Shown in pieces: positions 1-6,308 of a DNA stretch of 11,043 nucleotides. Source of the DNA: CAJQGY01 sp964417685 (lineage in GTDB: Bacteria > Pseudomonadota > Gammaproteobacteria > Magnimaribacterales > D2472); NCBI GenBank assembly GCA_964417685.1, contig CAYQIT010000022.1, positions 1 through 11,043 of the forward strand, written 5' to 3'. Numbering within the stretch: position 1 is the first letter of the stretch; each line of letters begins with the position of its first letter. Both the position numbers and the translations under genes were made by a program. The notes under the pieces are model-generated. The model saw only the letters and a program-made list of their open reading frames with translations, had not been told where the DNA came from and ran no database searches.

Positions 1-786
1 AAAAGAGTTGTTGATAGTCTTGAAAAATTGAAGAAAGATCAACCTGAGGAATATAAGGTTTTTTGGAAGGAATATGGCTTAGTTCTTAAGGAAGGGCCGG
101 CTGAAGATTTTGAGAATAAAGAACTTATTGCTAGCTTGATGTTATTTTCAAGCACACACTCTAGTGATTCTTCTAATACGACTGACTTAGATTCTTACAT
201 AGAAAGAGCGAATGATGATCAAGATAAAATCTATTATTGTGTAGCAGATACATATGAAGCTGCTGCAAACTCTCCGCACATAGAGGGCCTAAAAGCTGAT
301 AAAAAAGAAGTCTTGTTATTAACAGACAGAATTGATGAGTGGTTGATGGCCACTTTAATGAATTTCAAAGGCAAAGAACTTATTAATGTTGCAAAAGACA
401 TAAGTGTAGATGATGAAAAGCCAAATGTTTCGGATTCTGATCAAGATTTCTTAACAAAAGTAAAAAATACTTTAGATGATAAGATTTCCGATGTAGTTAT
501 GAGTACTAGACTGGTTGATTCAGCTACATGCTTAAGGCTTCCAAATAATGAACCGGGGGCTCAGTTAAGAAAAATTCTTGAAGCTTCTGGACAAACTCTT
601 GGTGATTTTAAGCCAATTCTAGAAGTAAATTTAAAGCATAAATTGCTAAAGAAACTTCAAGGTTTGGATAATAAAGAATTTAATGCATTTGTAGAATTTT
701 TATACGATTATGCGGTAATAGCTGAAGGTGGTTCACCAAAAGATCCTTCTAAGTATTTACGCCAATTAGATAAGTATCTTTCATGA
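1..786 (+). CDS. htpG: Molecular chaperone HtpG (Hsp90 family), C-terminal part, 5' truncated by window edge
   Basis: The frame is open from base 1 to TGA at 784-786, giving 261 residues of a protein that is normally about 620-640 residues. The visible part corresponds to the end of the middle domain and the C-terminal dimerisation domain; the N-terminal ATPase domain lies outside the window. Recognisable HtpG blocks are FWKEYGLVLKEGPAEDF, NKELIASLMLFSSTH, DKIYYCVADTYEAA, SPHIEGL, EVLLLTDRIDEW and, near the end, LRKILEASGQ followed by KPILEVN. HtpG is a cytosolic ATP-driven homodimeric chaperone that remodels client proteins with DnaK. A TTG at 28 could be read as a start, but homologous sequence continues upstream to base 1, so it is internal. 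gpsA follows after one base, so the two are probably co-transcribed. The promoter is not in the window. No frameshift is seen. Confidence 0.96.
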   Translation, partial: KRVVDSLEKLKKDQPEEYKVFWKEYGLVLKEGPAEDFENKELIASLMLFSSTHSSDSSNTTDLDSYIERANDDQDKIYYCVADTYEAAANSPHIEGLKADKKEVLLLTDRIDEWLMATLMNFKGKELINVAKDISVDDEKPNVSDSDQDFLTKVKNTLDDKISDVVMSTRLVDSATCLRLPNNEPGAQLRKILEASGQTLGDFKPILEVNLKHKLLKKLQGLDNKEFNAFVEFLYDYAVIAEGGSPKDPSKYLRQLDKYLS

Positions 787-787
787 T

Positions 788-1831
788 ATGAAAACTAATA
801 ATAAAAATATTGCTGTCCTTGGAGGAGGAAGTTTTGGGACTGTAATCGCTAATATTGCAGCATCAAATGGTAATAAAGTTTCTTTATGGGTCAGAGATTC
901 AGAACAAGCACTTAGAATTAATTCTGAGGGAGCTAATACTTCCTATCATCCCGAATTAAGATTGTCTGAAAATATAAATGCATCTGATCGCCTAGAAGAT
1001 GTTGTAAAAAATGCAAAAATAATCTTTATAGCTACTCCCAGTTCTATATTTGAAACTATAGTAATTAGGATTAAACCATTGCTTGCTGAAGACGTACAGA
1101 TCATTTCTTGCACCAAGGGAATAAAAAATGATCCTTTTAAAACAATGACTGATCTGATTAATGAGCATCTTTGTTTTAATAATACAAATAGTGTTGGAGT
1201 TTTAAGTGGGCCTAATTTAGCTAAAGAAATAGCTGAAATGAAAGTAGCAGGAACAGTTATTGCATCAAGATCAGAAGACTTAATTAATGATACAAAACAC
1301 ATTCTTTCATCTGATACTTTTAAAATTTATTCAAGTAATGATATTTATGGGGTGGAATTAGCTGGTGCCCTTAAAAATATATATGCAATTATTTGTGGAA
1401 TGGCTGATTCTCTTGATGTAGGCGAAAATGCATTGGGCCTAATTTTAACGAGAAGCATGGCTGAAATGAGTAGGTTTGCCGTTGCCAAAGGAGCAAACCC
1501 TATTACATTTCTTGGATTGGCTGGAATGGGTGACCTCGTTGCAACTTGCACATCATCCTTATCTAGAAATTTTCAACTTGGATACAACCTTGGTAGCGGC
1601 CTTCATCTTGATAAAGCAAAAGAAAATGTTGGCCAGGTTGCTGAAGGTATTAGAACTTTAGAGGTTATAAAAACTGAATCAGATAGGTTGGATATAAATA
1701 TGCCTCTTGTGGACTCATTGTATGAAATTATTCATAATGAGCAAAGTCCAGAATCTTTAATTAAAGATTTAGTAAATAATTCAAATGAAATTGATGTAGA
1801 ATTTGTTAAAGAGGGTAAAAATAATGGCTAA
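788..1831 (+). CDS. gpsA: NAD(P)-dependent glycerol-3-phosphate dehydrogenase
   Basis: The 347-residue product makes sn-glycerol-3-phosphate from dihydroxyacetone phosphate in the cytosol, supplying the backbone for phospholipids. The N-terminal Rossmann fold carries the nucleotide-binding motif GGGSFG (residues 12-17). Further family signatures are CTKGI with K110, LSGPNLAKEI (139-148), GALKNIYAI with K196 at the position of the catalytic lysine, and GLAGMGDLVATCTS followed by SRN (243-261) in the substrate-binding helical domain. Length is normal, slightly above the usual 330-340. The ATG lies one base after the htpG stop and has no clear Shine-Dalgarno sequence, so translation is probably coupled to htpG. 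The last 8 bases overlap the next gene's start. The reading frame is intact and all key residues are present. Confidence 0.97.
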   Translation: MKTNNKNIAVLGGGSFGTVIANIAASNGNKVSLWVRDSEQALRINSEGANTSYHPELRLSENINASDRLEDVVKNAKIIFIATPSSIFETIVIRIKPLLAEDVQIISCTKGIKNDPFKTMTDLINEHLCFNNTNSVGVLSGPNLAKEIAEMKVAGTVIASRSEDLINDTKHILSSDTFKIYSSNDIYGVELAGALKNIYAIICGMADSLDVGENALGLILTRSMAEMSRFAVAKGANPITFLGLAGMGDLVATCTSSLSRNFQLGYNLGSGLHLDKAKENVGQVAEGIRTLEVIKTESDRLDINMPLVDSLYEIIHNEQSPESLIKDLVNNSNEIDVEFVKEGKNNG

Positions 1832-2174
1832 TATAGATATTGATAAAGATGAAATACTAAAGACCAGTAAATGGCTAAGATTTTTATTTATGGCTTTGTA
1901 TGCATTTGCAATTAACATAATTATCCCAATAATTATTGGACTATCTTTTGTTCAATTTCTATTTTACTTATTCACCTCTAAACCAAACAGCTCAATAGCT
2001 AGTTTCAATTCTTATTTGATAGAGTTTTTTAGTGATACATTAGCTTTTATCCTGTTTTCAACTGATGATAAGCCATTCCCATTTAAAAAAGATGAAAACA
2101 ATGATGATCAGATTATTGATGGAGATGTAGAAGATGAGTCACTTAACGAATCGCAAGAAGAGACTGCTAGTTAA
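1824..2174 (+). CDS. Small DUF4389-type inner-membrane protein
   Basis: The product has 116 residues. A hydrophobic block at about residues 18-50 fits one long or two short membrane segments. It is followed by an amphipathic stretch ending in FSTDDKPFPF, and then by a very acidic tail (about residues 90-116, rich in D, E and N) that is probably cytosolic. The pattern WLR-F-MALYAF, then VQFLFYLFT-KPN, then LAFILFST--KPFPF matches my recollection of the DUF4389 family, whose function is unknown. A TTG at 1803 in the same frame would add seven residues, but the ATG at 1824 is preferred because GAGGG at 1811-1815 sits 8 bases upstream. The gene overlaps gpsA by 8 bases, indicating translational coupling, which suggests but does not prove a membrane or lipid-linked role. 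Its stop codon is embedded in the terminator hairpin. Confidence 0.85.
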   Translation: MANIDIDKDEILKTSKWLRFLFMALYAFAINIIIPIIIGLSFVQFLFYLFTSKPNSSIASFNSYLIEFFSDTLAFILFSTDDKPFPFKKDENNDDQIIDGDVEDESLNESQEETAS

Positions 2175-2194
2175 TTTAAACTAACTAGCTTTTT
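2166..2194 (+). terminator. Intrinsic terminator of the htpG-gpsA-DUF4389 unit
   Basis: A perfect 8-bp inverted repeat, GCTAGTTA (2166-2173) and TAACTAGC (2182-2189), encloses an 8-base AT-rich loop and is followed directly by TTTTT (2190-2194) on the plus strand. The minus-strand reading has no T-run after the stem, so it looks directional. It spans the stop codon of the DUF4389 gene and the stop codon of folD, meaning both genes encode part of it. The stem is weak in GC (3 of 8 pairs), so efficiency is uncertain. Confidence 0.7.
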
Positions 2195-3029
2195 CAGAAG
2201 ATTTTTTTGCAGACTTTAAAGTATTTAAAATCAAAGTATTTATTGTCATAGGCCCAACTCCGCCTGGAACAGGAGTATATGCAGATGCAATTTCTTCAAT
2301 CTGATCTAAATCAATATCACCGCACTTCTGAGGATGGTAGCCCGCGTCAATTACAACTGCATCTTTTTTAATCCAATCCCTCTTTATAAATTTAGGTATA
2401 CCAACTGCACCAACTACTAGATCAGCTTGTTTAATTATTGAATCGATATTTTTAGTTCTTGAATGACAGATTGTTACAGTAGCATTTTTGTTTAAAAGCA
2501 TCATTGCCATTGGTTTACCTAAAATAGGGCTTCTTCCTACTACAACAGCATTCATCCCCTCAATTTCTATTTCATATTCATCAATCAGTCTAATAATACC
2601 TGCAGGCGTGCATGAACCATAAGCATCTAAACCCATTGCCATATTACCAAAACCAAGACATGTAACACCATCCACATCTTTTTCCAAAGCTATCGCATCA
2701 AAGCATTTTCTTTCATCAATTTGCTTTGGCACAGGATGCTGTAAAAGAATACCGTTGACTGATGAGTCTTTATTTAAGGTATCAATCTCATATAGCAGTT
2801 CCTCAGTGGATGTATCTTCAGAAAGCTCAACTGCAATAGATTTAATTCCAACTCTTGAGCAAGTATTCCTTTTCATTTTTACATAAGTTTCTGATGCAGG
2901 ATCATCACCCACAAGTATTGTTGCTAATGTTGGTGTTACACCTTTAGACAAGAGCTCATCAACTTGTTTTTTGATCTCTATTTCTGCTTGTAAAGCTAAT
3001 TTTTTACCATCTAAAACTTTTGTTTTCAT
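2181..3029 (-). CDS. folD: Bifunctional methylenetetrahydrofolate dehydrogenase / methenyltetrahydrofolate cyclohydrolase
   Basis: The 282-residue product interconverts 5,10-methylene-THF, 5,10-methenyl-THF and 10-formyl-THF in the cytosol, normally with NADP. The length is typical. Visible signatures: SETYVKMK with Y49 and catalytic-type K53, GILLQHPVP (93-101, with Q97), KDVDG with D120, CTPAG (140-144), the nucleotide-binding GRSPILGKP (165-173), CHSRT (188-192) and TPVPGGVGPMT (252-262). The motifs QHPVP and DVDGVT-LGFG-MAMG differ from the QLPLP and DVDGFHP-N-G forms usual in gammaproteobacteria, which may mean a divergent FolD subclade or transfer. The start is ATG at 3029-3027 with no Shine-Dalgarno sequence; a TGCGATAAT extended -10 box sits so that transcription could begin at the start codon. 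The TAG stop is in the shared terminator stem. Confidence 0.95.
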   Translation of the reverse strand: MKTKVLDGKKLALQAEIEIKKQVDELLSKGVTPTLATILVGDDPASETYVKMKRNTCSRVGIKSIAVELSEDTSTEELLYEIDTLNKDSSVNGILLQHPVPKQIDERKCFDAIALEKDVDGVTCLGFGNMAMGLDAYGSCTPAGIIRLIDEYEIEIEGMNAVVVGRSPILGKPMAMMLLNKNATVTICHSRTKNIDSIIKQADLVVGAVGIPKFIKRDWIKKDAVVIDAGYHPQKCGDIDLDQIEEIASAYTPVPGGVGPMTINTLILNTLKSAKKSSEKAS

Positions 3030-3035
3030 AAAATA

Positions 3036-3044
3036 ATTATCGCA
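3036..3044 (-). promoter_or_regulatory. Candidate extended -10 promoter of folD (possibly leaderless)
   Basis: Read on the minus strand, 3044 to 3036 is TGCGATAAT, a TGn extended -10 element with a 5-of-6 match to TATAAT. The first base of the folD ATG (3029) lies 7 bases after its end, a usual distance for a transcription start. I see no -35 hexamer at 16-18 bases, which is tolerable for extended -10 promoters. The region is AT-rich, so chance matches are expected. Confidence 0.45.
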
Positions 3045-3084
3045 TTTTTAAATATTTATTCACATCATCATTGCTTATTTTTCT

Positions 3085-3090
3085 TATAAA
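3085..3090 (+). promoter_or_regulatory. Candidate -10 box for the tRNA-Pro/tRNA-Arg unit
   Basis: TATAAA (5 of 6 to TATAAT) would give a start near 3097, about 12 bases before tRNA-Pro. No convincing -35 box is seen at 16-18 bases upstream. An alternative pair is TTGCTT (3071-3076) with TAATAT (3094-3099), spacing 17, which would start transcription about 3 bases before the tRNA. Some promoter is needed here because folD points the other way, but the exact choice is uncertain. Confidence 0.4.
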
Positions 3091-3108
3091 CTTTAATATT
3101 TGCATCCT

Positions 3109-3185
3109 CGGGGTATAGCGCAGTCTGGTAGCGCACTCGCTTTGGGAGCGAGTGGTCGTAAGTTCGAATCTTACTACCCCGACCA
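3109..3185 (+). tRNA. tRNA-Pro (anticodon UGG)
   Basis: The gene is 77 bases with encoded CCA. The acceptor strands CGGGGTA and TACCCCG pair fully, followed by discriminator A and CCA. The anticodon loop TTTGGGA is closed by CTCGC/GCGAG and places TGG at positions 34-36. The T-loop has the standard TTCGAAT. This tRNA reads CCN proline codons and in Escherichia coli its U34 carries cmo5U, the modification begun by enzymes such as TrhO, which is encoded just downstream. tRNA-Arg follows after 3 bases, so both come from one precursor. Confidence 0.97.
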
Positions 3186-3188
3186 AGT

Positions 3189-3265
<77 letters not shown>

Positions 3266-3274
3266 CTTTTTATA

Positions 3275-3280
3275 TATAAT
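3275..3280 (+). promoter_or_regulatory. Perfect TATAAT immediately upstream of trhO (possible leaderless start)
   Basis: TATAAT ends 6 bases before the trhO ATG at 3287, so a start at the usual distance would fall on or next to the A of ATG. No Shine-Dalgarno sequence exists between the tRNA-Arg 3' end and the ATG. A -35 at normal spacing would lie inside the tRNA-Arg gene and is poor (TTCAGG at 3253-3258, spacing 16). The alternative is that trhO is read from the tRNA promoter and gains a short 5' end by tRNA processing. Confidence 0.4.
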
Positions 3281-3286
3281 ATTATT

Positions 3287-4222
3287 ATGTTTAAAATTGC
3301 AGCTTTATATAAGTTCTTCTCAATCAATAAGCCTGAATTATTGCAAGAAGAAATCAGAGATCATTTCAAGCAATTAAAAATCAAAGGAACTATTTTAGTT
3401 GGACATGAAGGTATCAATGGAACTATATCTGGAAGCGGTTCATCTATTGATGCTGCAATAAATTTCCTTAAAAAAATTAATGGGTGTAGTGAATTGGATG
3501 TTAAGTATTCTGATTCTGATAAAGATCCTTTTATTAGATTGAAGATAAAATTAAAACAAGAAATAGTTACTATCGGCAATACATCTATTGATCCAAATAA
3601 AAAAGTTGGTAACTACGTTAGTCCTGATGAATGGAACCGGCTAATCCAAGACGAGGATACTATAGTTATTGATACAAGAAACGATTATGAGTATTCCATT
3701 GGTACATTTAAAAATGCAATAAATCCAAATACACAAAAATTTAGAGAGTTTCCAAGCTGGGTAGAAAAAAATAACTTCTCTGATGAAGATAAAAAATCTA
3801 AAAGAGTTGCTATGTTTTGTACCGGAGGCATTAGATGTGAAAAAGCATCATCATTTATGAAAGATTATGGATTTGATGAGGTCTTCCACTTAAAAGGAGG
3901 TATTCTCAAATACTTAGAGGATATGCCTCAAGAAAATAGCCTCTGGGAAGGTGAGTGTTTTGTATTTGATGATAGAGTTTCGGTCAATCATAATCTTGAG
4001 CCTGGTTCATATGATATGTGTCACGGATGTAGAATGCCAATTACAGATCAAGATAAAGATTCTTTAAAATATATCAAAGGAGTTGCTTGCCCTAATTGTT
4101 TTGACAAGACAACTGAAGAGCAAAAAGCAAGATATATGAGCAGACAAAAGCAGGTTGATTTAGCTAAATCTAGAAATCAAAAACATATTGGTCCAAAAGA
4201 AGAAATTTGTCTTTCAAAATAA
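3287..4222 (+). CDS. trhO: tRNA uridine(34) hydroxylase, rhodanese family (TrhO/YceA)
   Basis: The 311-residue product belongs to the UPF0176/YceA family, now known as TrhO, which uses oxygen to make 5-hydroxyuridine at U34 of tRNAs, the first step toward cmo5U. An N-terminal ferredoxin-like domain (about residues 1-95, with GHEGINGTI at 39-47) is followed by a rhodanese domain (about 110-215). The active-site loop is MFCTGGIRCEKA with C178 as the expected catalytic cysteine and C184 in the same loop; GNY, IDTRNDYE and HLKGGI are also family motifs. The C-terminal part has CHGC (245-248) and CPNC (268-271), a possible metal-binding pair. Length is somewhat below the roughly 350 residues of the E. 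coli protein. No ribosome-binding site is visible. The gene follows tRNA-Pro(UGG), a likely substrate, and overlaps the next gene by 16 bases. Confidence 0.93.
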   Translation: MFKIAALYKFFSINKPELLQEEIRDHFKQLKIKGTILVGHEGINGTISGSGSSIDAAINFLKKINGCSELDVKYSDSDKDPFIRLKIKLKQEIVTIGNTSIDPNKKVGNYVSPDEWNRLIQDEDTIVIDTRNDYEYSIGTFKNAINPNTQKFREFPSWVEKNNFSDEDKKSKRVAMFCTGGIRCEKASSFMKDYGFDEVFHLKGGILKYLEDMPQENSLWEGECFVFDDRVSVNHNLEPGSYDMCHGCRMPITDQDKDSLKYIKGVACPNCFDKTTEEQKARYMSRQKQVDLAKSRNQKHIGPKEEICLSK

Positions 4223-4875
4223 ACAAACCTATTCTCTACTCTTTCAGAAGATGTCCTTATGCAATGAGGGCTAGAATGGCAATTTTTATTGCAAATATTG
4301 AGTGTGAGCTTCGTGAAGTTCTTTTAAGAGATAAGCCTGCTCAAATGTTACAAATATCTCCTAAAGGAACTGTTCCAGTCCTTCAATTAAAGGACAGAGT
4401 CATTGACGAAAGTATCGAAATCATTGAATGGGTTTTAAAAAATGAAAAGATATTTGTAGATGAGCTAAATAGTGACCAGGAACATGAAACAAATGCTTTA
4501 ATCAATTTATTTGATGGAGACTTTAAATTTAATCTTGATAGATATAAATATGCTCAAAGGTACGAGGAACAAAATCCAGACCATCACAGAAAGATATGTT
4601 TGGACATTCTTAGTAAAATTAATGATCAAATCCAAGGCGAGTATTTTTTTGGAGACAATATTCAGAAAATTGATATTTGTATTCTACCGTTTATAAGGCA
4701 ATTTAGAATTGCAGACATTAAATGGTTTGATAATCTAGATGAAATTTCGAATGTAAAAAAATACTTAAATAACTTTCTTAATTCAGAATTATTAGAAAAT
4801 ATCATGCATAAATATAAAAAATGGGAGGAGGGTGACGACCCTCAAACCTTTCCTTATAAACCTATAGAATCATAA
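4207..4875 (+). CDS. Glutathione S-transferase-like protein
   Basis: The 222-residue product has a thioredoxin-like N-terminal domain (about 8-80) and an all-helical C-terminal domain. The N-terminal motif YSFRRCPYAMRAR places C16 where cysteine-type GSTs and glutaredoxins have their reactive cysteine. GTVPVL supplies the cis-proline (P57), and DES (67-69) is the glutathione-contacting turn. The family is therefore clear, but the substrate is not. The start is taken as TTG at 4207, which overlaps the trhO end by 16 bases and has a weak purine-rich AGAAGAA upstream; the next in-frame ATG (4264) would remove the active-site cysteine. Co-transcription with trhO is likely. Its last 22 bases overlap the convergent dehydrogenase gene. 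The exact start is the main uncertainty. Confidence 0.88.
   Translation: MSFKINKPILYSFRRCPYAMRARMAIFIANIECELREVLLRDKPAQMLQISPKGTVPVLQLKDRVIDESIEIIEWVLKNEKIFVDELNSDQEHETNALINLFDGDFKFNLDRYKYAQRYEEQNPDHHRKICLDILSKINDQIQGEYFFGDNIQKIDICILPFIRQFRIADIKWFDNLDEISNVKKYLNNFLNSELLENIMHKYKKWEEGDDPQTFPYKPIES
4816..4843 (-). terminator. Possible terminator of the gdh gene inside the GST coding sequence
   Basis: A perfect 6-bp GC-rich inverted repeat, GAGGGT (4828-4833) and ACCCTC (4838-4843), encloses a 4-base loop. On the minus strand it begins 11 bases after the dehydrogenase stop and is followed, after 6 bases, by TTTTTT (complement of 4816-4821). The gap between stem and T-run is longer than ideal. The stem encodes amino acids on the plus strand, so it may be coincidence. 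Confidence 0.35.
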
Positions 4876-6251
4876 GACATGGCAATTTTTTCAATTGCTA
4901 CTTTATAGGCAGCAGTTCTAAAGTCAGGTTTTTTCATTTTTAAGAATTCTTTTTTTACTTCCTGAAATCCATCTATCATCATATCGTCCAATCCAGATCT
5001 AATCAGGTCTATTTCATCTATGCCATCTTCAAAATTTGATTTAAATTTTGATGGCATGGTTTTGCCTGTCATGGTTTCAATGGCTTCAATCAAAGTATTG
5101 AATTGAATATTATTTTTCCTTTTTTCTAATCTACCAAATCTAATATGCCTTATGTTTTTAACCCACTCAAAATAACTAACTGCAACACCTCCTGAATTTG
5201 CAAGAATATCAGGAATTACAAAAATTTTATTCTTAGATAAGATTGCATGGGCATCATAAGAAATTGGGCCATTTGCAGCTTCTATGATGAGCTTAGCCTT
5301 AATATCAGCAGCATTCTTTTTTGTAATTACATATTCTCTTGCGGCTGGTATGAGTACATCACATTCTCTCTTTAGTAATAGACTAGAATCTTTTATAAAT
5401 GAAGCCTTAGGGTAATTTTTGAATGAACCGTTCTTGATAAAGAACTTTTTAGCATGCTCAACATTGATTCCTTCATCATTATAAATACCGCCATTGTATT
5501 CAGCTAATGCCACTAGTTTCATATCATCATCTTGGGTCAAAAATTTGGCAGCATTTGATCCAACATTACCAAGACCTTGCAGTATAAAGGTTTTGTCTTT
5601 CATGTCTCCATCAAGCTTAATTTTTTCAACTAAATCAGTGTTATTAAAAAACTCCCTTAGGATATATTGAACCCCTCTACCTGTTGCTTCCTCTCTACCA
5701 ATAAGTCCATTTTTATTAGCTGGTTTGCCAGTTACACAGCCTGCAGCATTTATGTCAGTTGGAGACATTTTTCTGTATTCATCTGCAATCCATGCCATCT
5801 CTCTTGATGAAGTGCCAATATCTGGAGCAGGTACATTTTGCGAGGGGCTAATAAGATCTCTTTTAATTAGTTCTTGTGCAAATCTTCTGGTTATTTTTTC
5901 AATTTCTTTTTCAGTCCATTCTTTAGGATTTATTTTAAGCCCACCTTTTGAGCCTCCAAATGGAACATTAATAATTGCATTCTTATATGACATTAAAGCA
6001 GCGAGAGCTTCGACTTCATCAACATGAGTTGAGATATCAAATCTTATTCCACCTTTTGTTGGCTCCATATGCTCTGAATGGACAGATCTCCAACCCTCAA
6101 AAGTATATATATCATTTCTTAATCTCACACCAAATCGAACTGTATATGTTGAATTACAGGTAATAATTTTTTTAGCAAGTCCTTTTGATAGGTTTGTTAG
6201 TTTTAATGCTTTATCTACAAACTTATTTGTATCATTCAAAAAATTGTTCAT
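4854..6251 (-). CDS. Glu/Leu/Phe/Val dehydrogenase, probably glutamate dehydrogenase
   Basis: The 465-residue product should interconvert glutamate and 2-oxoglutarate plus ammonium in the cytosol. The N-terminal substrate domain has PTKGGIR (K66), SYKNA (K90), PFGGSKGG with K102 as catalytic-type lysine, and PAPDIGT with D144. GREEATGRGV leads into the Rossmann domain with QGLGNVGS (GLGNVG at 226-231). ALAEYNGG ends the second strand with an acidic E251, which by family knowledge favours NAD over NADP. EAANGPI, LANSGGV and VSYFEWVKN (S359) complete the family pattern. The enzyme is longer than the common 410-450 residues because of C-terminal sequence. Glutamate is favoured over leucine or phenylalanine by the conserved lysines, but specificity is inferred. 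ATG at 6251 is supported by AGGGGG shortly upstream and a good promoter. The 3' end overlaps the GST gene by 22 bp. Confidence 0.92.
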   Translation of the reverse strand: MNNFLNDTNKFVDKALKLTNLSKGLAKKIITCNSTYTVRFGVRLRNDIYTFEGWRSVHSEHMEPTKGGIRFDISTHVDEVEALAALMSYKNAIINVPFGGSKGGLKINPKEWTEKEIEKITRRFAQELIKRDLISPSQNVPAPDIGTSSREMAWIADEYRKMSPTDINAAGCVTGKPANKNGLIGREEATGRGVQYILREFFNNTDLVEKIKLDGDMKDKTFILQGLGNVGSNAAKFLTQDDDMKLVALAEYNGGIYNDEGINVEHAKKFFIKNGSFKNYPKASFIKDSSLLLKRECDVLIPAAREYVITKKNAADIKAKLIIEAANGPISYDAHAILSKNKIFVIPDILANSGGVAVSYFEWVKNIRHIRFGRLEKRKNNIQFNTLIEAIETMTGKTMPSKFKSNFEDGIDEIDLIRSGLDDMMIDGFQEVKKEFLKMKKPDFRTAAYKVAIEKIAMSYDSIGL

Positions 6252-6272
6252 AAAAACCCCCTAATTAGAAAA

Positions 6273-6301
6273 ATTATAGTTTTTTTAATCTATAATGTCT
6301 C
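6273..6301 (-). promoter_or_regulatory. Promoter of the glutamate dehydrogenase gene
   Basis: On the minus strand, GAGACA (6301-6296, 4 of 6 to TTGACA) and a perfect TATAAT (6278-6273) are separated by 17 bases. Transcription would start near 6266, giving a leader of about 15 bases that contains AGGGGG before the ATG. The -35 box shares one base (6296) with the tRNA-His -10 box on the other strand. Confidence 0.65.
6291..6296 (+). promoter_or_regulatory. -10 box for tRNA-His (and possibly tig-clpP-clpX)
   Basis: A perfect TATAAT with expected start near 6303, about 6 bases before tRNA-His. I see no good -35 hexamer at 16-18 bases; the upstream stretch is a T-run. The box forms a 7-bp perfect inverted repeat with the opposing gdh -10 box (ATTATAG at 6273-6279, CTATAAT at 6290-6296). 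This is the only clear promoter before tig. Confidence 0.6.
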
Positions 6302-6308
6302 GTTTCTT

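Noticed and set aside
28..30. TTG at 28 as the start of a separate 252-residue gene
   Set aside because: HtpG-like sequence continues in frame upstream of it to base 1, so it is an internal leucine codon of a truncated htpG.
946..1661. Open frames of 61-118 residues on either strand within gpsA
   Set aside because: They lie wholly inside a well-conserved gpsA gene, have no recognisable motif and no ribosome site, and are expected by chance.
1803..1823. TTG at 1803 as the start of the DUF4389 gene
   Set aside because: The ATG at 1824 has a well-spaced GAGGG upstream, while the seven extra residues would come from the out-of-frame end of gpsA.
5725..6163. Plus-strand open frames of 100 and 62 residues inside the glutamate dehydrogenase gene
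   Set aside because: They are antisense shadows of the conserved N-terminal domain; no family resemblance or start signal was seen.
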